A DNA stretch of 64,000 nt from NCBI GenBank assembly GCA_903813345.2, contig CAIIXF020000005.1, forward strand, positions 18,601,375-18,665,374, given 5' to 3'. A program made the translations under genes and the position numbers. Numbering within the stretch: position 1 is the first letter of the stretch; each line of letters opens with the position of its first letter. This DNA is from Owenia fusiformis. Lineage: Eukaryota; Annelida; Polychaeta; Sabellida; Oweniidae. Below are positions 27,001 through 39,600 of the stretch, piece after piece. A model generated the notes under the pieces. That model worked only from the letters and a program-made list of their open reading frames with translations, was not told the origin of the DNA and did not search any database.

Positions 27001-30000
27001 CGGAAGCTAGTGGACTAGTTATAATTCCTGTATATGAAGGGAACTCAAACCATTGGAAAGAGTGTGCAATGTGGGCTCAGTATTATATACACAAAGTTTG
27101 GAGGTTATTTTCAGATCAAGAGGGCAAGTATGCCAAACTCTTGCCAATATAATGACATAATAATGTAAATACAAACATACAAGGTGATGCTTGCATACAA
27201 TGTTTGTTCAAATCAAAATATCAGGAGAGTTTGAATAAGAGTTCACGAGGTTCATTACTAGAAGGGATAATTTAGGAATTATATACAAGTCTTTTTCATT
27301 CTCGCATCAATGACGTTATATTTTGAATTACATTCTACCCCATGGCCCACTTGTGTTCTGTTCTTTACATATTGATTATTTTATGTATGTCAGATGCATA
27401 CCATATGATATTTTTACTAAATGTTATTTTAAGTTTGTAAGTTAGTTAAACCACAGTGGTCATTATACATTGTATAATAATCGATTTATGATGGATCTGA
27501 GTTTATTTTTTGATGATGAACAGAACTTAAATGTGCTTTTAAAGATCTAATAGCAAAGGTTTTGCAAAAATAAATAAATGTAGTATAAAACAAATGTACG
27601 TATAATGAAGAAATAAATATACAATGAAAAAAATAGATATGTGTTTGTAATATTGGTATAAACTAAGATTAAAAAGTGTCACTATCTCTTTCATTTTTCA
27701 ACAAATATAGGCTCACGTGACATGTGACGCGGGGCAGGCAATTTTGATCTATCGTAGACCATATCAGTATCAAATTGCCGATATTTCAACCTCGTCTTGC
27801 GAGGCCATTTTGATTTGAAACATCTTGAATTTGGTGTCAAAATGAAGCTGGTCACGCCCACTTTCAGAGTTATCAATGAATCATTTACTACGACTACTAT
27901 ATTCATTTAGGAGGCGTGTAAAGTTAACCAATCAGAAAGACAATTGTTCCATATATGGTAGTTCATTAACATATTCAGTGTTTACTACTGCTTTTCGCGT
28001 CATGACAACACGAGTAGTAACCAATCAAGATGCCGTATTTTATCACGTGAGTTCAGAGTGACATGCACGCGACATGTTGTCTGAGGTGATCGCGATGTTG
28101 AACAATTTCTTCTCGGAATTTGTCCAGAGAAATCAGCGATTCTAAATTAAGGTAGGATCTGCCATTTTTTCCTGTACAAGTTATAACTTATCTCTATTGA
28201 ATCCTAAAGTTTTGGAAGAAGATATGAAGCATATGTTTAGAAACGAAGCGATTAATTTGACGATCTGATTTTGCAATGGCCAATTTACTGCAAGTCCAGT
28301 GCATGTAAAGAGATAGTGCCAAATCTTGTATCTAAATGCTTGTTAAGCCACTCAAAAACAAGATCCATATTTTCTAAATTTGATAACTTTGCAGAAAACC
28401 TGTTTTCCGCGTCTAGATTCAAACTGAGTATGATAATAGGATCGCTGGAATCTCCAGTCAATGGCAACGGGTCTTCATTCCAGAACTCACATTTTTAGTT
28501 GATTCTCCGTCATAGTTCTTGTCTAAAGTCCCCATATCTGCTCTCTTACTGGCATACTTGGACACATTTCCCCTCCTTAAATTGTCTTCATTCAAATCAC
28601 ACCCTCTCGCCGATTTATAAAGCCATTTCCCAGAACCCGGGAATAAGAATCGCTGATGTTTGCCATATTGAACATATTATATGTACTGTAATCATAGATC
28701 CCGGCCAGATTCTTTTGTAGTAGGATCAGTAGCTCAATAATATTTCCTCAAAATAAGACACCTCAGAAAATTTCAAATTTTAAAGTGACGATTCTTGAGC
28801 CATTTCTGAAAAATATGAGACAAATCATACCTCATTCGAAGGGTCTTGTTATTCTTTACCTTTTTTATCACCAATGGCCGTTATTCAAGCAATACTGCAT
28901 TGATAAGAGGCCAAAACAGTGATATTTTATCGCCGGACTCTCTCCAAATCTGAATGTTGCTCCCGTGGTTCCAGAAATGTGACGTCATCATTACAATGAT
29001 ATTTGGACACACAAGAGTATTCGCCGTATTGAAAGTCAAATAACTGCATCCATAGGTTATTTACTCGAACCAAACAAGTAGAAATAGAAAGATGAAGATC
29101 TCAGCTACAAAATAAGTGCAAAATCTGTCACGGGGAAACAGGTACCATTTTGTATAAATTAACATCTTTAACTTCTTGCATCGTAAGATGGAAGAGACTG
29201 GAACTAGTCTCATCAATTGATGCTTAAACTTATATTAGTCATTCTATGATAACTAATATCTTGACAAAATAACTGAAATAATTATTTTTTATGATTGTAA
29301 ATGCAAAAGTTGTTATTACAACCATGAGGAAGGAAAATAAAGGGATTTGTTGCCATAGCAATCGAAGATACACTTGGGAGTCTCTAGATTAATAGCTGAC
29401 TTGCCTCATATACCGTCCTTGATTTAATCTCTATTGTTGAACAGCTCTTTCTGACAACTTAAAAAACTGCTCAGGAACTTCTGTTTAAGTGCTGCAATAA
29501 ATTCAGAAGATTCCAATTGAATAATATTCAGATTTTACATAACTTGTTGAGCTATGTAGGTATAAATGAGACACAAATGGCTAAAATTGATGCACTTGTT
29601 TAAAAAAACATATTACATAAGATTCACAGTGATAAGGTGAAAATGGAAATGTTTTATTAAGAATATGCTTGAACAAAACAGAATAAATGATATGAAAGGC
29701 ATACTGTAATATACCGCCAACAAAATGGTTTCTCAGGTTTTTGAGTCGATTTCATGGTTTAAAACCTTCTCTGGTGATTCTATTTTCGAACTATGCATAA
29801 AGTCCATTCAAAGTCACCTGTTGAACCTTGAAAAGCGATATTTAGACTGAGGATTGAAAGGTGTTCACGACAACTTTCAGCTCATCTTTATTATGACAGA
29901 CCGGAAGTGAATTTTCGAGTCGAGTAAATGGTGATAAGGTATGAGGTTCCATATCCATCCGCCAAAAGGTATGACCCCTATATAGTCCATTTAAAAATTC

Positions 30001-33000
30001 GTGGTATTGTTCTAAATAACGCCATAGTTGGCTTCTAGGGTACCTAGTATGCCACTATTTGGTATCAAAATAAAGAGGAGGAGTTCAACTTTCATTTGAA
30101 TTACGAAAATAACGATGTAGGTCAAAAATAGTTCCGACGTGAGCATGTTTACTACGCGTTTGCCCATCATATCAGAATTGAGGAAGTGGTAGCAAACGCG
30201 AGTCACAATAAATGGACGCTGATATCTCAAAAAGTAACCTGACTCCCTATAATTTGATGTAGATCAATCGAACCCCTATATGAACAGGTACATTTTGATA
30301 TATAACACTATGGGGGGTAAGCGTTTTATAGTTGGTCACGAACGCCATATGTGCAAAGTATTGTTATGAATTTTCGAATTTGGTGTTGGATTACGGTAAT
30401 AATGTTTTTTTTTATGAAGCAGGGAAGTCAAAACATTACTAATAGATATCATAGTAAGCATTAGAAAATAATTTAGAAACAGTAAAAATCGAATCCACAC
30501 AAAATCTGAATCATTGAAATATTCACACAAGGACGTTACAGAACGCACTTCCGGTTTTATAATCGATGATTTTATCAATCAAAAAATATTTTTATGAATT
30601 TATCCGATATCTGCTGAAATATGGTATGTGTGTTGATTGTTAAATTGCAAAAGAGGTAGGGTAAAGAATGTGTAAAAGTCGTTTGATCTTGTCCCAGAAG
30701 CAATATTTTGTTATTGTTATTTTTATCGAATAGAATTCCTTTAAGTGAAATTGTTGGAAATACAAGACACAAGTAACATTTATTTCAATATAACTAGATT
30801 TTGGAAATTGAACGAAGTTCAATTTCAGACTCCAGATCTAGAGTTTTTTTAGCCGAGTCATCCAGAATAAGCCGAGTCATCCAGAATAAGCTGAGTCATC
30901 CAGAAAAAAGATGGATAAATAAAATAGGAAGGTAGGATAGGATAGAATAGGAAAGAACGATAGGATAGAATAAGAAAGAAGGATAGGATAGAATAGGAAG
31001 AAAGGATAGGATAGGATAGGAAGGAAAAGATACGAAGGAAGGATAGATAGGAAGGATAGGATAGGATGAGATAGGAAGGATGGATGAATTTTTCAATATT
31101 TTCTTCTCTACTCTTGACTTTCTATCAGGATACCATCAGATCGATTTTTTTCGAAATTTCAAAACGCCGGAACCGGAAGTCGGATCGAAATTTGGTTTGC
31201 AGATTCGGATTCCTGACAAAATTCTACCCCTAATTCATAACTCATATGTTAAATTCGGAGATTTTTTATTTTGACCTACTTTTTGGACACGCCATAACTT
31301 CCGAACAGGAAGTCGGATCGAAATTTGGTTTGCAGATTCGGATTCCTGACAAAATTCTTCCCTTAATTCATAACTCATATATTAAATTTGGAGAATTTTT
31401 TATTTTGACCTACTTTTCGGACACCATATCTCAAAAGTGGGTCACAATACTTTCTGACGGCAAAAGGCTAATACTATTAGCATATTCTTGGCTACATGTA
31501 TACACAATTTCGAAGAATATAATTAAAGTGTAGTGTCAGAATCGAAAAAATAAGGAAAACCTATGAATTTGACCTAGATTTTGACCTAGGCATTTTGGTG
31601 TCCAAATTTCCAAGCTGGATGGCTCTTGAGGTCCGCTTCCTTAAAAGGCTTTGATTATATGAAGCTGAACTCAGTCTACATTCCATATTTTTCACTTCAA
31701 AAAAATCTTTTTTCCTATTGACTTAACATGGGCACCAAATTTAGCGATTTTTGAGTTTTCAAAACGCCATAACTTCCGAACCGGAAGTCTGATTCGAATT
31801 TTGTTTTCAGATTCGGAATCCTGAGAAAATTTCCTATAAGACTTATATCCTGGACATTTGATTCGGAGAATTTTTTTTTTGGACCTCGTTTTCGGACACT
31901 GATATCTCGAAATCGGTTTGAGATATCAAAAAATTAAATCGACCCTGGCTTTCCTACTTTTTTATGAGGAACACAATGAAAAAAACCCGGATCGAAAATA
32001 TTGAAGGACGACCGAGAAAATCGAAAAAAGTGACAAAGTACTGGATTTGACCTAGTTCTTGACCTTTGACCTAGATAAAAATTTGACCCAATTTCCGAGG
32101 AACTAGAATCTGAACCTATATTGACCATATACAGGACTTGACTCAATGTCTTCTAGTTAAGGAGAAAACGTAGGTAGAAGAATAATAACTAGACTTGGGA
32201 AATTGAACGAAGTTCAATTTCAGACTCCAGATCCAGACTTTTTTAAGCCCAGTCATCTAAAATAAGCCGAGTCATCCAGAATAAGCTGAGTCATCCAGAA
32301 TAAGATGGATGGATAAAACAGGAAGGTAGGATAGGATAGAATGGGAAGGAACGATAGGATAGAATAAGAAAGAAGGATAGGATAGAACAGAATAGGAAGA
32401 AAGGATATGATAGGAGAGGATAGGAAGGATACGAAGGAAAGGATACGAAGGAAAGATAGGATAGGATAGGATCAGATAGGAAGGATGGATGAATTTTTCA
32501 ATATTTTCTTCTCTACTCTTTACTTTCTATCAGGATACCATCAGATCGATTTTCCAAAATTTCAAAACGCCATAACTTCCGAACCGGAAGTCGTATCTAA
32601 ATTTGATTTAAAGATTCGGATTCCTGACAAAATTCTACCCCTAATTCATAACTCATACATTAAATTTGGCGAATTTTTATTTTGACCTACTTTTTGGACA
32701 CGCCATAACTTCGGAACCAGAAGTCGGATCGAAATTTGATTTGCAGATTCGGATTTCTGAGAAAATTCTATTCTTAATTCATAACTCAAACGTTAAATTT
32801 GGAGAACTTTTTATTTTGACCTACTTTTCGGACACCATATCTCAAAAGTGGGTCAAAATACTTTCTGACGGCAAAAGGCTAACGCTATCAGCACACTCTT
32901 GGCTACGTGTATACACAATTTCGAAGAATATAATTAAAGTGTAGTGTCAGAATCGCAAAAATAAGAAAAAACTTTGAATTTGACCTAGATTTTGACCTAG

Positions 33001-33586
33001 GCATTTTGGTGTCCAAATTTTAAAGCTAGATGGCTTTTGAGGTCCCATTCTTTTAAAAGCTTTCATTATATTTAGCTGAACTTAGTCTACATTTCGTATT
33101 TTTCACTTCAAAAAAATTTTTTTTCCCATTGACTTAACATGGGCTCAAAATTTAGCGATTTTTGAGTTTTCAAAACGCCATAACTTCAGAACCGGAAGTC
33201 TGATCTAAATTTCGTTTTCAGATTCGGAATCCTGAGAAAATTTCTTATAAGACTAAGATCCTGGACATTTGATTCGGAGAACTTTTTTTTGGACCTCGTT
33301 TTCGGACACTGATATCTCGAAATCGGTTTGAGATATCAAAAAACTAAATCGACCCTAGGTTTTCTACTTTTTTATAAGGAACACAATGAAAAAAACCCGG
33401 ATCGGAAATATTGAAGGACGACTGAGAAAATTGAAAAAAGTGACAAAGTACTGGATTTGACCCAGTTCCTGACCTTTGACCTAAATAAAAATTTGTCCCA
33501 ATTTCCCACCAACTAGATACTGAACCTAAATAAACTGTATTATGGTCTTTACTGGATACCCCATAGTTACTGAAAAAACTCCCGAA

Positions 33587-33628
<42 letters not shown>

Positions 33629-36600
33629 GAATACTGGCAAAAACAATAGACTCCAGATTTTCAATCTGGAGTCTAATAACAAAGAAGAAGAATACTGGCA
33701 AAAACAATAGACTCCAGATTGACATCTGGAGTCTAATAATCAAAGGCTGTATTGCTTTGTAGTTCATGTCTGTCTCCAGTATGTTCACTGAACAGTTATC
33801 TACTGTTCTACCATAATATAGTCAAGTGAGACTGGGACAGCCTATATACTTTAAAAATGAAAGCAACATATTATTTTTAAAAGAATTATGAATTGATTGA
33901 GTAAATACAAAAATCAATCCACTTGTCTTGTGTTTTATTTGTGAATTGTAAGGAGCTATTATTAATAAAATGTATATCATTCGAGAAATATTTATTTTAT
34001 TTTTTGTCAACTTGAAAAATTAAACAGTATAATTGATACACTGTCAGGAAGTATCAACACAGCTTGAAAAGTTCAATTGAGTTGACTTATTGTTCAAGTA
34101 AGCTGTTGACCTCAGGTTAGATATATTAATATTCTATGAGAATGGATTAAATTATATAGTTGGAGTGGTACCAAGTGTGTTGTATTCACTGATGGATAGT
34201 TTCTCATTTAGTCATATATTTATTAACTTACCTCCTCAATAACATAAATTACAAGTAGGTCATACATGTATTTTGAATTTAATACTAATTGATAGCCTAC
34301 CTCGACAGTATTATTAAGAGATTTATCAAATGTACCTGATTGGGCTTAGACTGTACTATCATGCCATAATTTAGAATTTAAAGCATCAATTGCTTGAATG
34401 ATATAATTCCAGAACTTTAATTGACATTTAGGATGACATCAGAGATGATCCATAGGCTGTCATGAAGATGATTAATCGGTATAATTTCCGAGAAAACCCT
34501 TGTAATATGTTGTGATACATTTTGTTTACTGCAGTATAAATAACTATGTCATCTATTACCTCAGTAAAAGAGCTTACATTGTCTCATATAATATTCAGCA
34601 CTATTAAGTATGCAGTAAATATTTGGTTAAATTGCTTGCAAGCCAATATAAAAGCAAATCTTAGAATTTTCTTAGGTTGTGGATTAGGTTGAAAGACAGT
34701 GTTCTTGAATGTTTCTGACAGAATTCCTAAGAAAATAAGACCTAATGACCAATCATTCATTTCGTGATTTAGTTAGACAATGTACAAATCATACATTTTT
34801 GATTGATGAAGTGCACTACTATTATATTACTGAGCGACTGATGCATTAATGGCCAATAGATGCAAATGGGTTAATTATTTTATGTACTGTTTATTAGATT
34901 ATCAACTTAGTGCTGTTTATATCACTTTTTCTCAAATTATAGAAGTACATGTACATTGAAAGTATTGAGGTTTATATTAGGAAAAGTGAACTTCTCATAT
35001 TTTATTATGTCACCACCACAAGTGGTGACATATTGTTACAGTCTCTAACTTTTTGTGAACAGTATTTCGATGTTTGGCAGTTGGTGTTTGGTATCTGAAA
35101 CAAATGGCAAGTGGCGATATTTTGTATTTTGGAGTGTTTTTTTATAGAATTCAAAGAGTGAGGGGTGTCATATCGAAAATGTAATTTTTAGTCGAAAAGT
35201 GAAAGGCCATAATTTGGTATTCAATCGAGTTCCTTCAAATCTGGATCTAATCTTTTAATCGTTTTGATCCAAAGTTTTTCACATCTGTAGTGTATGAAGA
35301 AGAGATGATAATGCAACAGTGATACACAAGTCAAGTGTACTCTTCGTACCCGATTGATTTTTGCAAGGAAAAACAACTGTAAGATAATAAATTCTATAGT
35401 TTCATGTTTAAAGAATAAATAACTCATACTTTCTTTTTCCATTCTGCATAATACCGTATATGTAATAAAAACAACCTGTTTTCGTTGGAAAATGCCAAGT
35501 AATATATCATCCATTATATTTCTGAAAAGGTGATGTACAACAAATCATTTCTTGATTTTAGAGATACTAAAGAGATAATGTCTTTATTATTTTGATCATA
35601 AATCACTTACAATTGAAAATACTGTATTTGGTATACAATCATTGAAGTGATAAAGGGACTTATTAGATCTAAAACCCAGTCCTAGAATTATTCATTTATT
35701 CAAAAGTAGCTAAAACACAATTATTTGCAGCTTATGTAGTCTAAAACAATTCATAATAGTAAATATAAAAATTAGATTTTATTATTTCTACCCCAAAATA
35801 AAGTAATGGCTGTGTTTTGCTTCTATTGTTTTATATTATGATTTTATTAGACAGAATCAGTGGCAATTTCTACCAAATTGTGTTTCAAATTAGACTTGAT
35901 CTGATACAATAGGATTAATTTGACAATTATATCAGTGTTCTGAAGACAGGCTGTCAAGTTTAAGACATGATTAAAGCGAAAAATGATTCAGATGTTGACA
36001 CCATTGTGATTTCATGTCAGTCGAACAAATTAATAGATACAACAAAAAGAAATCGGAGTATATTCAACCAAACAATGCAATTTTTTCATAAAGCAGTATT
36101 AGGCAAATTTGATATTGCAACTGGTATTAGTGTCTCTTTAGTCATAGCCTTTATCAGTCATATTTAAACTGAAAGTAACATTCTTTATTTTTTTTATATT
36201 GTTTTGTATAGGACTAAATTCTATTGCACATACTGAATTGCCAGTAAATGAAGCTTGATTTTGTAGAACTTTGTATAAAAATATTTTTGTCTTTCCTTGA
36301 AATTCAAATTTGGTCATGCTTGTTACACATATTTCCTTTTTTATATAATATTCTCTGCTTTGATGGCAATTGTTCATACTTCATGAAGTTCATTACTTGC
36401 TAGTTCACAAATGTTTTACTTGTTCTTGATTATATGTTAAAACATACAGTCACTTTGGAATTCTATCTAGTGGCTATTAATGAAAATAGCCTTAAGAGAT
36501 TTCATGATTGATTTCAGAATTATGGAACAATAGTAGGCTAAGGATGATGTACTCCCAACTGTTATCATAACTCATCAATATCTATAGGCTGTTGATCAAC

Positions 36601-39600
36601 TTTCATTGATCCATGCCTCTCTCCGTCAACATTCACGTCATTCAGTCTGATCATGACAACATGGTTTCTTATTATAGTCCTGCCTCAGAGACTTGAGACC
36701 AGACTGCTCACTGGTATAAGATAAAATCATACGGAAAGATATACTGATGATCTAGTGACTCATATGTTGTCTATTCATATTTCATTTTTCGTCTCATCTG
36801 TGGTCAGATTGTATATAGCTAATGATTTCAAAACTCATTTGTGACTTGAGGATTCCTAACTCATTATTAAAACATCATAATAAACTCACTATTTTAATAA
36901 GAAATCATCATTAGTAATATGAAGAATGTGTTGTAAGGGGCCTCCCAAATACAGGCAATATTGTCTATTTAGCAGGAATTCGTTTTGAAAAAAGGACCTG
37001 GCTTTCTTTAATTCTTAATTCTAAAAATGTAAAACTTTGAAATAGAGAAAACACATAAATTCATCATGATAAACCATGATATCTCAATTCTTCTCAGCCA
37101 TAAATCATGTTTCCAGTGAAACAGAACCAAAGAATATCAGAATGCATAGAATCCTTGAAAGATTTGATCAGGTCCTAAGTATAAAATACATTAAACTGAA
37201 ACTGAGGAGGTTATCTTTTATGCCCAGTTCGATCTAATATCATACAAACCAGAATACTTGTCTAGCACTTTTTATTCAAGTTGGTTGTTGATTTTTAAAG
37301 GCCATTATTTTGATTTTGCATAGGGGGATTTTTTTACCCTAATGTTCTCTATTTATTCTCAAATCATTTTTTATGCCCCCATCACATAGTTGAACCATAT
37401 TGTCAGCCTATATTTTATTGAAAGAATCAGAAAAATGTTTATGGTTTGGCATGATTGCATTAGTTTACTCTAAATCTTTCAACACCTTTAACTGCTCCAG
37501 AATCAATGTAACATAACTTGTCAAAATTCTTCTGTGAAAACAAACAACCTTTAATAATTTGATATCATTGGATTCTTGCTTCCTTTTTTACAAGATGTAA
37601 ATCTTGCCAAACGTGTGTTAGGTAGAAAATATTTCTAGATTTTATAGAATAGAACTTATTGTTTTTATGTAAAATGCTGATATTAGATGTATGCTACTGC
37701 ATTCAATAGACTTCTGGCATCTTTGCATTTCATGTTTCTTTTCTTATAGTTGTATTTTTAATTGCCAAGTGACAAATCTAGGATCAGGTTACCAAAATAT
37801 GTTCCAAAGTTTAATAACATGTTACAAATTTACAGTTAATTTTTGAGAACTGCAATCACCTCATATGTTCTCAATAAAAAGAATATCTTAAAAGGTTTTC
37901 AGATATAATGTCTTACAATGGCCAACAATCTCGCACTTCTACGGCAATCATGGAGTCTAAATTGATTTATATACTCAGAGAAACAAAGGACTCTTGAAAT
38001 AATACCTAATTTGACCTATTAAAAAGCATTCTGATACTCAGACCATCTCTGCTATGCACAAGAATGCTCTGATATACTTTGCACTGATTGCCGATCGAAT
38101 GGGCGGGGCCTAGATTTATAATGATATTAATATATTCAATGACGTCAGAATTCTAACCAATCACAGTTGATTAATTTCTAAAATTAGAAAATATACCTTT
38201 TCCCCACGATGCTATACATGATTTGTAGTTCACTACAACCATGGTGCTTTAAAGTTATATATAACCGAGTTTCTTGGCAATCCATGCGTTTAAACCCGAC
38301 TTATTTGAAGTTGAATTTATGAAACGAAAATGACGTCCGACATGACCTACATATTTTTTTCACTTTTAAAGATTTCTCTAACCTGTTGATCCTTGAGGGG
38401 TAAATATCTACTCACATCACGTCTTTATCTCATTTTCTACACAAGTAGTCGATACCTAGTCCGTTTTCCATCGATTTGATCGTGTATTTAACAAGTTTAG
38501 AAAAATCCTTTTTTCCTAACGAGGTACCATTATCGTTCGGTCTATCTTCCGGGATCATCGTGGTAGCACAAACTCTTCCCGCTTCCAGTTTTAGTACTAA
38601 GGAATACACCCTGTTTATTTTCTATCAATGGTATACACTTCTCTTGAATATATAAGCGCAAATGCCAAAAGGGAAGGGTACGTGAACAAAAACTTTAAAC
38701 CTGCACATCGCTCCAAAACGCAATATGTTGACATATTATATTGTTTTTACATTTTCAAGCTCTAACATAAAGTTTATGTAAATAAAAATTGTTTTTTCTG
38801 CGTAATATCAAAGAACAATCATTTAGTTGAAAAAAGTAAAAAGGTGGCGTTGGGATTCGAACTCGGGCCTGCAGCGTGTTCAGCGAGGATTCTACCGCAA
38901 GACCACGAGTCCCTATGAATATCAGGTGTAATTTAACGCTACTTATTTGAAACTGAGCGATCTGATTGGTGGAGTTCTTACACCCGCCACTCACTGTCAC
39001 GTGACCTGTAAATACGGATTTGATTCGTCATATCACTTTGGCCGAAATCTGGACGGGCCACGCCCCCATCAGATCGAAGGCTATTGCCAAGTAACTCACG
39101 GCATTCTAGAAGGACACTGAGAGAAGGCTGTGATATCTCACGATGATTAAAAAGTAATCTAAGGTTCTTTGTTTCAGTTCACAGTCTAGATACACTTATT
39201 TTGTGTTACCTGCACTAAGAAGATTATGACAACCATTTGTCACTGGTGTCTGTAACAAATGCTACATTTTGTAACTATTTGCAGGTGGTGCCATTTTCAT
39301 TTTCATGTTTAAGTAGGTTGTTTAACAATTTCTAGATTCTTGTTATGCTATCAGCTTTCACTTGAGCATGTTTTTTTTGTATTGTGGCCTATTGTTATGT
39401 TTTTTATTGGAGTATGTGTATTATCTTTTAGTCTGGATTGTAACAGGTATTATGAGACTAATATATCACCATACATACAATAAGAGAACCTCTTCTATTA
39501 ATGTTTAAGTATGTATACTATTTGAGTGTTTCGTCATGTCTTTTCAACTGTTGTTACAGACTAAAGTGTGGCGCAATGTGCAGGAGTTTCATTTGAAGCA

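Noticed and set aside
10735-28690. Assembly artefact explaining the inverted 1.15-kb pair
   Set aside because: The copies carry different indels and substitutions, so they are independent sequences.
31246-31533. 95-codon frame (and relatives near 17.5 and 32.7 kb)
   Set aside because: Similar frames recur in all three GATAG-rich repeats because of the 130-bp subunits; there is no start context, no domain, and low-complexity surroundings.
33344-33682. 112-codon frame with poly-Leu
   Set aside because: Poly-Leu comes from the (AAT)n microsatellite read on the minus strand.
38843-38914. Functional tRNA-Gly gene
   Set aside because: Acceptor stem does not pair and two other stems have mismatches.
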